DNA of 64,000 bases from Udeniomyces pyricola (taxonomy: Eukaryota; Basidiomycota; Tremellomycetes; Cystofilobasidiales; Mrakiaceae): contig BCIK01000012.1 of assembly GCA_039545295.1 (NCBI GenBank), positions 372,001-436,000 of the forward strand. Direction: 5' to 3'. Below the pieces are notes generated by a model that made no database searches, was not told the origin of the DNA, and saw nothing but the letters and a program-made list of their open reading frames with translations. Within the stretch, counting starts at the first letter, position 1, and each line of letters starts with the position of its first letter. A program made the position numbers and the translations under genes. Of this stretch, positions 44,691 through 56,485 are shown piece after piece.

Positions 44691-46357
44691 TTAACGATGG
44701 GTGGAGAAACCGGGGTACGGTGTCGATGGGGGTGCATATGCCATCGTGGTCGCGGGAGTCATAGTAGCCGGATGAGGTTGATGCGAATGAGGGAGATGAT
44801 GGCTCTGGGGTAACGCCACGGATGATGACAATGCCGATGACGAGGCTGATGATGTGGATGATGAAGTTGGGGCCGATGACGATGATGGTGGTGGTAGTTG
44901 TGAGTAGGCGGATGACGTCGAGGGCGGAGGTCCAGACGGGGGTGCGAACCCTTGATGTTCTTGCCTTGCTGAGGGATAATCATCGAGTAACATTGGGGGT
45001 CTTTCAACACCGCCTTCACCCCCTCCTGTTCCACCAATGATCGCCCCACCTTCTCCGACTCCCCTCGCTCCAGATGAAGACACCGCCGACGTGTCCATCG
45101 CCGTCGCTGCCGCTTGAGCTGCCTCTCTCTCCTCACTCGTCAACTGACCTCCCCCCGACGTGTCCAACGACGCCAAAATGGCCGCAGCGAGATCTGCATC
45201 GGGGTTCGGATCAATTCGGACGTACGCCGGTGGAGCGTCATCCATCGGTTGACCTTCAACCACCGTCGGCGTTTCGCGCACCACCGGCGCTCGAGGACGA
45301 GGTCCAGGAGCGGACGTTCGTCGAGCCGTCGAGCTCGTCGGGCGAGCAGCTGATGACGAGGAGCTCGTCGGTGTGTGTGAGGTATGACGGGATAAAGCAG
45401 AGGTAGAAGGTAGGTTCTTGCGGACGTGGTATTGGGATGGACGGAGACCGAATTCTTGGCGGACTTCGATGATCTCGTTGCCAAAAGATCGATACCTGCG
45501 AGAGAGAAAGATAGACGGTTGAGGAAGGAAAGTGAGGTGATAGGTTGAAGAAGAGAGAAAGAGAGAAAGAGAAGTGATAAAATGGGAAGTCAGATTAGTT
45601 CAGGCCATGAGGTTGGGTTGGATGAGAGCGGGCTGAAGTGTTTCCCCATATATACATGTATATATATATCCTCCTTGTCCATCTTCTTCCCATCCTTCAC
45701 GTTCTGCTTCAACCTCCTTCATACCACACTCATATATCACATGTATCAGTATCCAGTTTATCAGAGCTCCGCCGTACATCCAGTCGTGCGAGTCGTCGGC
45801 TCGACGTTTCGACAGCCGAAAAGACGGCAGATACGTCATAGACACAGGATCGCTCTCACGCGCGGCGTGCCAAATTAAGATGCACAGTCAAGGGAGATCC
45901 AGGCCAAGAGAGAATGAGCAAAGGTGGACGCTCACTCGTTGATGATGAGCTCTCGTTCGAGTAGATCGAGTTTGTAGCCAGTCTCGATGAGGTTATTGCC
46001 GTGTTGGAGCTTGGACACGATGTAGGCTCGGAAGATGGAGCGAGCGTAACTGCTCGGGTGGGGAGAGAGAGGTCAAGAGCGTGTGCGGGGCAGGTAGATA
46101 TGAAGCGAGTCGAGAACACATCAGTGCGAGATGGTGACAGTCTTGGAAGGTTGATGGGGGTAGATACGGACGAGGGATTGATCATGGCACGCTCTGGACA
46201 TTGGGTGACGGAAGGGGAGAGGGAGAAAGAGGGCACCGGATAAGGTTCTGTCCAGGTCCTGGGGCGTTCACAAGAAGAAGGCTTCAATCAAGTGGAAAAG
46301 GGATCGCTCACGGGAAGCAAGTGCCAGCAGGGCTTGGTACTGGTTGTCGATTGGCAT
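44691..46357 (-). CDS. Orphan protein with UIM-like motif
   Basis: Model: complement(44691..45495, 45936..46049, 46237..46258, 46312..46357), 328 aa, in frame throughout. I do not recognise the family. Residues 1-80 look folded and helical: MPIDNQYQALLALASRPGQN, LIRYARSIFRAYIVSKLQ, ETGYKLDLLERELIINEYRS, FGNEIIEVRQEFGLRPSQYH. The rest is Ser/Pro/Ala-rich and disordered. Residues 160-171 (DADLAAAILASL) fit the spacing of a ubiquitin-interacting motif (hydrophobic-x-x-Ala-x-x-x-Ser-hydrophobic) with acidic residues before it; this is a pattern match only. Exon 2 is 22 nt; it is inferred because exon 1 and exon 3 do not share phase without it, and it gives a natural sequence. The gene shares a divergent promoter with XPT1. 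Confidence 0.65.
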
Positions 46358-46681
46358 TGGCATGAGGATTGACGATGATGAGGATGGGGATGATGACGAG
46401 ATCGATGACCGATAAACGGATGATCAGTTGGTGGTTAGGACAGACCGCCGGCCTCACGCGGCTTGCTTGATCATGCACGATCATGAGTGACGATCGCACC
46501 GCCGTGTCAGCACAGCTTTCCGTGATCGATCAACCGTCGGGCCACTTGCTTTTTCTCGCCCGTCCGGCCGGCCCTTGACAAAACTCGACTTTCTCAACCC
46601 AATCTCGCAAACCAGCTCAGCTTCAACACCCCACACACACTCACCCCCTCACACACCCACTCACCCACTCAACAATCAACA
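46358..46681. promoter_or_regulatory. Divergent promoter, orphan / XPT1
   Basis: 324 bases between opposed starts. Includes repeated GATGATGAGGAT-type sequence near 46370-46405 and CA-rich DNA just before XPT1. Confidence 0.55.
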
Positions 46682-48652
46682 ATGGGAGGCTCCAAGTCCA
46701 TCGGTCACGTCGGAGACGGTCATCTTAGGGGTCAGTTTGACCCGAACACGCTTATAAATTCTGCCCCTTGACTCTTGACCAATTGCCGGTCTTGAGTATG
46801 CTGCTGCTGTGGCTTGTTTGAACCACCTTTGGCTGATGCCGGTCCTCATTCAACGTCTCCAGTCACCTACAACGACATCCACATCCTCATCGGTAACCGA
46901 GGTAACTCTGCCTCCCTTGATGTTCTTGTTCTCCTTGGGGCGATAGACCGCCCTATCCCTCCGGATTGATCCTTATCTTGCTCACTCCTTCTTCCGGCTC
47001 TCACGTTCCCTCATTCAGCTCAGCAGATTAGGGAAGAGTTCGCCCCTGAAGTTATCGTCGCCATTGGCGGTGGAGGTTTCTGTCAGTCCAACCGGCTTTC
47101 TCGATTGAGGGAGGGCCTTGCGTTTTGAGACATGAACGACATGCTCAACGACTTTTGACCTCTTCCCTCCCCCCTTCCTTACCTTCGTTGCCTCACTTTG
47201 TGGAACTCCTGGACGGTCTTGCGCTTGGATTGCTTCTCGTAATTCCAACTAGTCCCCGCTCGAGTTCTCCGAACGTTCCTTAAGTCGCCCGTCAGGAAGT
47301 CCAACATCCCCATCCGTACGTACGCCCGTATTCTGTCTCTTGATCATCCCATAGTGGTCATGCCCGATATGGGTGACGGCTGTCTTTCGATCAGGGACTG
47401 TCGTTTCAGTTGACTCATTCGGACCTCATCGATGGTTTCCCATACGCGTGCATTCACAGAGGCTATCGGTCTGTCGCTTTACGAGTCCTTGCCCTCAACG
47501 ACCGAGGAGCAGATCGGAACTGGTAAGCTCGTCTCCTCTCTCTCTCGCTTTCTGTTGTTCTGTTTCGACGCGTCGCCATGCATTGCCAATCCTTACTCTT
47601 GGCTCCCTGTCGCCCTTCACGTTTCTTGGTTCTCATGCGTTTATCAGAGGTTATCCGAACCCAGTGGCTTGATTTCGGAGTCGGAGGATCGGCTGGTGCC
47701 GCCAGCTTGCTCGGCAAGAAGATCCTCATTGTCGATGAGGTCGATGACTCGTGCGTTGAAATGTTGCATTCGTCTTGTTGTGTTTGGAAAGAGTGTGGTA
47801 TGCTGCATAAGCTCGAAGCAATCAGCTGATTCTTTCTTCTTTTGATCCCCTTTGGATGCGTTTAGGCGAAAGACGCTTTCGTTCGTCCTTGTCTCAAATC
47901 CGCCTCTGGCCCGCACAAGGTGCCCCGTCATACATCGTTTTGGCTAATCACGCGTTTTGTATTTAACTCTTTATCCACACAGCTACGCTGTCGCTGAGCT
48001 CTCCAAGGACATTGAGACCCTGAAGGCTTCGCTGACTCAGGAGCAGCGTGATGCTCTCCCTCCTACTGGTGCGTTGCTTTCTGTCGTCATTCCTCCTAGA
48101 GGGCAGATCGTCTTCCTCTTTGACGTTGTCGTTGTTAAATCAAGTGATATCGTTGATCTGTAAGACACGTGGAGCAATGGTTTGCTAATCCAAGGACCCT
48201 TCACCTTCTTTCCTTCGCCCTTGGTTCAATTACGTCTTCACACCTTCTCCTTCTCTTGTCCTATGCCCCCCTTTGTGTTATCTGCTTTCTTTCAGAGCTT
48301 GGCATCTTTGTTGTCCACAACAAGCTCAAGCCCAAGGGTGCGGAGATTGCTACGAGCACCCTTTGGACGGGCAAGTCGTACTTCTCGGGCGAAGACATCC
48401 AGGACCTCTGGGTCGATTACCCTTGTTCGTTCATTTGTACTTTCGGAAATTGCGCTTGGTCCCCCTTAGGCTTTTCTCTCTTCCACACTCCTCTTTATGC
48501 ACAAACACTGACCTATATCCTGGCTTCCCATCCCTTTTCTGTCTCTTTCCCTGCGATTAGGGGAGACCCCCGACATTTACGAGCACGACCGAATCTGCAA
48601 GGGAGAATCCGATCGGGTCGAGCCCACGCAGACTTACTTCGGCGAGAACTAG
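46682..48652 (+). CDS. XPT1: Xanthine/guanine phosphoribosyltransferase
   Basis: Model: 46682..46730, 46863..46901, 47019..47075, 47253..47315, 47460..47522, 47648..47750, 47866..47880, 47983..48068, 48296..48424, 48561..48652, 231 aa. Salvages purine bases with PRPP. It follows the yeast Xpt1/Hpt1 family: VTYNDIHILI, EVIVAIGGGVPARVLRTFLK, NIPI, IGLSLYE, VIRTQWLDFG, then the PRPP loop ILIVDEVDDSRKTLSYAV. GIFVVHNKLKPKGAE and DLWVDYPWETPDIYEHDRIC match the C-terminal domain. Length is as expected for the family. One exon is just 15 nt and splits the PRPP loop right after VDDS. The donor at 46902 has an alternative at 46892 with the same phase, so three residues of exon 2 are uncertain. Xanthine versus hypoxanthine-guanine preference cannot be read from the sequence. 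Confidence 0.9.
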
Positions 48653-49547
48653 GAGCAGAACCGTCGACCTTTGTTTCTCTCTCTTTCTTATAGCGCTTTT
48701 TCTTCTTGTTTTCAAGAAAATAACATTCTCATTAGATTATAGAGCGAGTCCTGTCCTTGGCTGCTCTATCCGTTATATCTCCCAGCCCTCTTCCTCCACT
48801 AGCTCCTCGTTCCTAGCACACACTCAAACCATCTTTCTGCCTTTTCGCACTTTTACGAAACCCCATCTCCAACTTTTTATCTTGATGCCTTTTAGTTTGT
48901 CTCTTGGCTTCATCAATCCTGAGCAACGAGGGACACCAGAACGAACGTCAATCGGTTGAATGGTCATTAAGTTAAGTACGTCGGACGTGTGCCACGCCTC
49001 GATCGCGCGCTTTGAACGTTTGAATGTAGATTAACCCAACCCTCGAGAAGCACATTGAAGCTTTCAGGGACATCGTCGTGGGTCTCAAACCGACGTGATA
49101 ATAGAATGGTTGAATTGAGGATGGATATTGAATAATGATGATGTAAGCCTGGTCGGCGATGGCCGTGAAGGCGAGATGATCGCGAATTCAACGGCGCGAT
49201 GAATTGCCAATCGCACGAGTTGTCCACGCCTTGCTCGCTTACTTTTCCTTTTCATCCCAGCCGTACTCCGAATACCTACATTCCCCATCCCGCCCATCCT
49301 GCATCTGATACTCTTTATTGCCTATCCCCTCGCTCGCCCGCTCGCTGCTCATCTCATCGCTTAAAGCTACCTGCTCGCCCACGCACTCGTCTGCTCGCTC
49401 TAGGACACCGCTGGTCATCTTCTACCGCTCCGCCGCAACCTCGTCCCATCGCACCACCCAGCAACATTCGTCAAAAACTAGCTGACTCACCCCTGCCCCC
49501 GGTTCATTTCCCCTGCCGCTTCCACCCATCCCATCCATTGACTAAGC
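48653..49547. other. Intergenic, tandem + genes
   Basis: Downstream of XPT1 and upstream of the dioxygenase. TC-rich near 48660-48720 and in the 300 bases before 49548; no conserved frame. Confidence 0.55.
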
Positions 49548-51200
49548 ATGCCCGTCGCCATCCATTCTTCTCACTCCACCAAGAAATCCGCCCCATCGTA
49601 CCCAGCACCCCTCTCGCTCTCCCCTGCGTTCGCTACAATCTTCGCTGATACGACGGTCGACCTCACGCCTTCGATCGGCACGGAATTCCCCGCATCTTTC
49701 CAATTATCCTCCCTCTTTCCTTTGCCCGAGCCTGATTCGACTTTGGCAGAATCATCGCCCTCCGCGACGCTCATCGATTCCGCCGCAATCGTCAGAGATC
49801 TCGCCATTCTCGTCTCCCAACGTGGCGTGCTCTTCTTCCGCAACCAGGACTTGAGCTCGGAGCAGCAGATTGCTCTGGTGGATCTCATGGGGAAGGCAAC
49901 TGGTCGACCGGCTGAATCGGGCTTGCACGTTCATCCGCTGCAGGAAGGCGCGAGCGAGTTGGGAGGACCTTCTGAGAAGCAGGAAGTATTCAAGATCACA
50001 GCGGGTGAGTCCAAGGAATGGTTGTTTTTTTTTAGCTCTGTCTTTGATTTGGAGGGAACGTTGGCCATGATATCGTCTGTTATTGGTGTGCGCGATTTGC
50101 GGGTCGTACGACTTGTGTGATGATGAAGAAAGCGGCGATGGCGAGTGGGGTTTGAATTTGTCGAGAGCGTCCGTGCTCTTGACCTCGCCGTCGCTCCGAG
50201 ATCGCCGTGGCGCCGGTGATCCGGTGCGACGCTGCGCGGGCCTTACTGTTCCATGTCCAATATCCAATCTTTGGATCCGGATCCGAGATCGACAGAGCCT
50301 CAAACAAAGAAATCAAAGTCACATCGTCATCGCCTGTCGTTCAATTGTCATGTCTGACACTTTCTTCTTACGTCGCCCATGCATGCCTAAATCTCATCCA
50401 GAATTCAACGGTGCTGTCAGGAACCGAATGCAGCATTCCATGAAAGCCGCCAACATTTGGCACACTGACATTCCGTTCGAAAACCATCCGAGCGATTACG
50501 CCTGCTTGAAGCTTAACGAGTTGCCTAGAGTTGGAGGTGATACGGTTCGTTCGACTTCTCTTCCATCTTCTACGTTGTTCCGTTTGTCTGTTTGTTGGAT
50601 TTGCGCTAACTTGTGACGGCTCTTTTCTCTCATCGTCTCATGACTTCTTTTGTTTATCGACTGGATCAGCTGTGGGCATCGGCTTACTCGGCATACGATC
50701 GACTTTCTCCAGCGATGCAAGCTTTCCTTTCGACCTTGACTGCTACGCATACCGGGACGACCTTCCTTGAGACTGCTCGCGATTCCCCGGACCCCAACTT
50801 TGCCTTCCGTTCGCCCCGCGGTCACCCATCCAACGCTGGCCAACACCTCTCGGCTGTCCACCCTGTGATTCGGACGAACCCCGTGACGGGCTGGCGGTGC
50901 CTCTTTGTGAACCGCTTCTTCACGACGCGCATCAACGAGCTCTCCAAGGACGAGTCCGATAACCTGTTGGCGTACCTGTTCGATCACGTCACGGCTAACC
51001 ACGACCTTCAGGTCCGATTCCGATGGGAGAAGGGATCCGTGGCGATCTGGGATAACCGAAGTACTCAGCATAGCGCGACGAACGACTACGGGAAGAAGGC
51101 CAGGTCGGGCGAGCGTGTCGTTAGCTGTGGAGAGCGACCTTACCTCGATCCTCGCTCGGGAGGAAGGGCCGACGCTTTGGGAGAGGACGAGCACTTTTAG
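49548..51200 (+). CDS. TauD/TfdA-family 2-oxoglutarate dioxygenase
   Basis: Model: 49548..50004, 50402..50544, 50670..51200, 376 aa. Fe(II)/2-oxoglutarate-dependent oxygenase of the sulfonate/taurine group (yeast Jlp1 is a relative). RDLAILVSQRGVLFFRNQDL and GRPAESGLHVHPLQE lead to WHTDIPFENHPSDYACLKL, giving iron ligands His173 and Asp175. The distal ligand is His334 in NRSTQHSATNDY, and Arg349 in SGERVV could hold the 2-oxoglutarate carboxylate. HPVIRTNPVTGWRCLFVNRF is conserved in the family. Likely role is sulfur release from sulfonates, but substrate is not readable. Intron 1 is long (397 nt) and the residues around its junctions (ITA-EFNGAV) are the least certain part. Confidence 0.88.
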
Positions 51201-52661
51201 ACGTGACTTCTCTTTTCTACGACCCTTCTCTTGTTTGCTTCTTTTTTTTTTCTTATGCCTTTCCTTTTTCATCCTTTTCTTTTCCTTTTATCTCACTCAT
51301 CTACCTTGTGGAACCACCGTTGTATCACCTATCCCTACTATAGTCATCTACCGTCCCATTCCCAAACCCCCTTTCAAACTTTCATCTCCAGTCTCTTTCC
51401 TGCTTTCTCCCTCTACCTCTTTTTTTTCTCTTTCCTTTGACTCATTATGATCTCTCATCCATTTCTCACTCTTTTTAAAAGCACATATTCCCATCGCATC
51501 CTTTCCTTTCGCTCTATCTTCCTTCCTTTTCTTTCTTTCTTGTGTGTTTTAACGTCTTCAACGATCAACTTGTCTCTCACAACGCCCCCTTCCCCCCTCT
51601 CCTTTTTCATTCCTCTTGAACCAAAACAAACCCCGCGACCTCTCAACCGGTCCTCCCTTTTAGATTCATTCACCTGCTAGCTAGCTTCGACTGCCCTTTG
51701 GTTATGTATATACGGATCAGCTTTTCCTTTTAACTATCATCTCACCTTTTCGCCGAGCTGTTCGTCGATTGGCTCGCCCTTCTCGGGTATTCAATATGGA
51801 TAGGAAAAGAATCCCATTTAATGACGTACTAGTAAGACTGAGGAACGAGGTCCTAGTAAATATAACATTGCTAATTATCGAGTCGAAGCGGGGTGATACT
51901 GAGGAAAAGATTGGGGGGGGGGGGCAGTCGACTGCAGCAGACACTGTATATATATTCATCGTACATGCAGACAACTCACGCAACGGATGACTAATTAGGC
52001 CGGGGGGCGGGACTGTCAAAAAAGATACTGTATATTACGCCAGGCGCCCAAGAGAAAAAGAAGAATAAAGAAGGAATAGAAAGAGAAAAGAAAAGAGGAG
52101 AAATGGACTTTGGGGAAAACCTAATCGTGGCAACAAGTTGAGCAAAAGGTACTGAGGGTCGAAAGGAGTAAAAAGAAGAGAGAAAAAAAATGTGAGAAGG
52201 AGGCTGATGGAGAGAGGTGTCAAAAAGAAAAATAGAAAAGAAGACTATATATATATACAAAAGACGAAGAAAAAGCAGAAAAAAAACCTCCCTTTTTCAC
52301 TCCCCTCCAATCTGTTGGTCGGAGAGAGAGAGAAAAAAAAAGAGTGATGCCGGTGCTTCGCAGCGGACGAGCAAATGAGGGGGGAAAAGGGTTGAGCGAT
52401 AACCACATAGAGCAATACCACGTCCGACAGGGTTGAAAGATAAGATACTAGCAGAGGCAGGCAGAAGTGATGTGGAGGTACAGTGGGTCCAAAGGTTACG
52501 GAACATAATGGCGGGAGAGTGGTGGAAGGCAGTTGGAAAAGGTCATTCGGTTTTCGGACGAAAGGTTGAATGGCAAAGATTGAGTGGCATGAGGGCAGAA
52601 CAAAGAAGAAGGGGAAGAGAAGAGAAAGGGGGAGGGAGGGGGGGGGGGAGGGGTTGTCGAT
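51201..52661. other. Convergent intergenic region
   Basis: Strongly pyrimidine-rich from 51205 to 51720, then purine-rich from about 52030 to 52660. A G run (51917-51925) and short AT repeats near 51948 and 52246. No credible exon. Confidence 0.7.
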
Positions 52662-54244
52662 TCAGCAGCATCTTCCTCCACCCCTGCCCAACCCCACCAT
52701 CTCTTTCAAATTTACGCTCTCCCTCTTTCCATGGCCTCCTTTTCTCCCCCTCTTCCCACTGCCCCCAACGTCGCTCAAGAAGCTCGAACTTCCAAAGGAC
52801 CGGAGTTGCCGTTCGCCATACGAAACACCCGTGTTGGCGTTGTCTGGATCGAGCGCGCCGGATTCAATGGAACGCAGGATGGAGAGAGACGCGAGATGAA
52901 AGGGTGCAGAGGTGTTAGTTCCAGTGAGGGATGACGTTTCGAGATGGAGGATGTTCTGCGAGCGAAACGAAGGCAAGGGGACCGAGAGCAAGGAGGGAGA
53001 GTTAGCAACAGCTTGGTCAGAGATTATAGAAGGCTCAGGATTCAGTCGTCTGAATGGCCCCCATCGTCATCGAATCCACCATGCGTGTTGTCCCAAATAG
53101 AAGGTCGATATCAACGCACGTTTTCTTCCGCCCATCGGCTAGCTTCGAGAACCTCGACCTCTCTTTCGGCCTCCATATCGAGCTTGTTGCCCACAAGCAC
53201 CACCACAAGTGACGGTGAACCGAGCGCACGAGCGTCCGCGAGCCAACGCGACAAGGAGAGGAATGTCGAGCGACGAGTGATATCGTAGACGAGAACCGCA
53301 GCGGCTGCGCCTCGATAGTAAGATCGCGTGACGGATCTGAGACGGAAGAGCGGGCCAAGGGAAATGCATGTTAGGGGCTTCTACGGCGCGTCACGACGCG
53401 AGCGGTAAAGGGTTACGCGGTCAAAGGCGACGCGACAAACCTAAATCGCTCTTGTCCAGCTAGAGTCAGCAATAGATCGGACCGTTCAGATATGAGATCG
53501 TTGGATCAGAGAGGAATGTGAAAAGATAGAGAGCAAGATGAAAGTCAGGTTTACTCAACCACCTTTGGGAGGAAAGGCGGATACCTCCGGAGGAACAATG
53601 AATGGCTCCGGACGTTCTCCTTCTCTTGAAAGTTCTTCGTCTTTTCATGTCAACGCATCACGCCAAACTGACCTGTATCCCACAGCTGAGCACGTTTAAG
53701 CAATCAGGTTCACATCAGTATGGGGAGAGTGCTTGCACATTCGAGTGCGAAACGAGCTGTATCACGAGCCTTCGCGCGAGACCGGCAATCTATCGGCAGA
53801 GGAGGGAAACGAACCTGGAGCTTGACACGCTTCTCCCCAATCTGAATAGTCCGACTTTGAAACTCAACGCCGATGGTGTGTTGGCTATGCTCTTTGACTA
53901 TGGATGGATAGGACATGACGCGGCTGTCAGAGGATGGATGAGGGTCCGGCTGATGCGAGAGAAAGAGAGACAGGGGGGAACGAAGGAGGGGAGGGGGGAG
54001 GGGGCGCGAGCGCATGAACAGGTGAAAGGTCGGATCGGGACTGACAAGTGGACTGGATGAAATGGTGTAGGAGACAACTCTTGCCCGAGCCAGCCTCGCC
54101 GATGATGATCATCTTGCATAGAAAGTCTGGGCAGGAGGCAAGCAAAGTGGTGAGCGTGTTGTTGGTGATTGGGCGAGAACAGTGGAAAGGAGAGTTTATC
54201 ATCGACTGACCATAGGCCTCGACGAGCTCGGTTCCGTCGTCCAT
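52662..54244 (-). CDS. YPT4: Rab4-type small GTPase
   Basis: Model: complement(52662..52955, 53120..53336, 53441..53459, 53673..53685, 53815..53897, 54046..54126, 54211..54244), 246 aa. Endosome-recycling Rab of the Rab4/Ypt4 branch. P-loop GEAGSGKS (21-28), switch [14 protein letters not shown] with the essential Thr, switch II WDTAGQERF with catalytic Gln73, [19 protein letters not shown] (127-130) and ETSSLTG for guanine binding. [20 protein letters not shown] matches the Rab4 region after the last helix. The C-terminus is GRCC, a double-cysteine geranylgeranylation site. A Gly/Arg/Lys-rich stretch precedes it. Exons 4 and 5 are only 13 and 19 nt and lie in switch II. It shares a 328-nt promoter with YIF1. 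Confidence 0.93.
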
Positions 54245-54572
54245 TCGTTGTGGATATGTGCCGTTGGTTGGATGGGCAAGAGATGGGAGGGGGAAGATAT
54301 GTGGAGTGAGATGTGGGTGTGGAGTGATGTGTGTATGTATGTATGTATGTGTGTGGATGGATGGGTGGATGTATGCTGGATGTGGCTGACGATATATTCG
54401 GCGTTGGCCATTTGGTGTATCCCATCATCATCATCATCATATAGCATCGTCATACATTATCGTATAACTTGTACATCGTCATAAACATATATAACACCTT
54501 CACCTTCACCCTCCGCTCACTTCCGGCCTTGCTAGCTCCAGTCTCGCCGTCCATCCCACCACGCCCTCACCG
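54245..54572. promoter_or_regulatory. Divergent promoter, Rab4 / YIF1
   Basis: 328 bases between opposed starts, with a GTAT microsatellite (54331-54350) and an ATC repeat near 54423-54440. Confidence 0.6.
54331..54350. repeat. (GTAT)n microsatellite
   Basis: About four GTAT units flanked by GT dinucleotides in the Rab4/YIF1 promoter. Confidence 0.9.
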
Positions 54573-56436
54573 ATGTACTCCCCACCACCCCTCCAACATC
54601 CTGTTCCAAGAACAGCCTTCACCCACCCTCCCGACCCCCAACACCAGACGCCAATCGAGAGCCCCAATGCCAGCCAGTCCCATCTCCCTCCCACGGCCGG
54701 CTACCAGCCTCCTCAAAACGACTTTTACCAGAGAGCTCAACCTTATCCCACCACGTCTTCAGCCCAAGGAGGGTCTGCTCAAGGAGGTTAGTATTGCCTA
54801 GTTCAATCCATCCGGCTACACCATCATCGCGCCCACCACAACGCAGAGACACCAATCAAGCGGGCACAACGACCTTTCGACCACCCGTTCGTCGTCCATC
54901 GTTACACCTGGCGTCGCGTCCAAGTGGTCAGACTCTGGCTTTTCAAGGGCATTTCTTCCGTCAAGACTGCCGTGTCTTATGATGATGATGATAGCTTTCT
55001 AGCACCATTGCTCCCAGCAAGCAGCAATAGTGACGATAGCAGCAACAGCAACAGCAACAACCTTGGATACCCTTCCAAGCGATGCGTCGCGTCTCTGTCC
55101 CTACACCACATCTTGCCTTGTCCTCGCCAACCGACTCAACATGTTCAAGCGGCTCAAACTACCTCAATACACACAGCCGTCTTTCCATACAGAATGTGAA
55201 CCAAACTCAGGAACTGACACCCATCGATGGTTTCATCGACTCGTTTGGATTCCATTCTCCTTTCCTTGCTGCGATAAATGTGCATTCCAGGGTACCCACC
55301 CAATCCTTACGGGTCCATGCAGCAACCTCCTTACGCACAGCAGCAGCAACAACAACAACATCCATCGAACCCGTACGGTGCGAACCCTCTCGGACAGATG
55401 GGCCAGATGTGGGGCGTCAACGACGCGACGGCTCAGATGGGCATGCAGTTTGGCAAGAGTGCCATCGGAGCCGGTCAGGATTACGTCGAGAAAACAGTGA
55501 GTGTCCAAGGGGCTGGCTTTGGCTCCTCGGTCAGAACCGTACTGTCTCTGGGAGGGAAGTACGGGTTCGAAGGAATTATAAAAGAGAGACGCGTCATTAA
55601 CGGCATCTTACCTTGTGACTTTCCTTGTACTCTCACCCTTTGGCTCGCTCTAGTTCACTCGTCATCTCCCCGTCACCCTTCTCAAGCATTCCTTTGCGGT
55701 CTCGAACCTCTACGTCATGAAAAAGCTCGGTGTACTTCTATGGCCTTGGAGACACGGCAAGTGGGCTCGAACTGTACGTTCCTCCCTTGTTGCCCCCCCC
55801 CCCTCCACCAATTGTTGTTTCTTCCTGTTTTCCGTCATTTAGTTTCCAACATCTTCGGTTGATATCTTCCGCTACAAACGATCTTGGCATGCTGCTTGTT
55901 CGTGTACTGACCCACTTGTCATGTCTGGTCGAACACACTTGCTAGGTTCGGAGGTCGCAGGAGAATGGGCAGAGTGAAGGATGGCTCCCACCTCGTGAAG
56001 ACATCAATGCACCAGACCTCTATATTCCAAGTGCGTTTTTCATCCGTCGATCCCTTCCTTCCTCCCTCCCTTTCCGATCTCCAATCTTACTCTCACCTGC
56101 TGCGAGCCTAATCATATCCACTCTTCACTTGCCTTTTACTTGTCTCCCTTCAACCCATCCCTTCAAATCCTACAACAGCCATGTCTCTTGTGACATACAT
56201 CCTTCTCTCTGCCCTTCACTCCGGTCTCTCCTCCCAATTCCACCCGGAAGTCCTCGGTAAGACGGCCTCAAAAGCGCTCGGCGTCGTCCTTCTCGAGTTC
56301 ATCGCCATCAAGCTCGGCACGTACCTTTTGGACGTCAAAGGCGGCGCCGTCGGCGTCGGCGGGAGCTTGGAGATGGGCATGTACGGTGGTTATAAATTTG
56401 TTGGGTCAGTCCAATCCTCTTCATTTTTCTTCTCTT

Positions 56437-56485
<49 letters not shown>

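Noticed and set aside
44386..44813. Poly-Phe and Lys/Arg-rich frames around the GAA repeat
   Set aside because: Translations of the simple repeat and its flanks.
45140..45484. Arg-rich 114-codon minus-strand frame
   Set aside because: Overlaps the orphan gene in another frame; the chosen frame gives folded-looking helices and connects to its flanking exons in phase.
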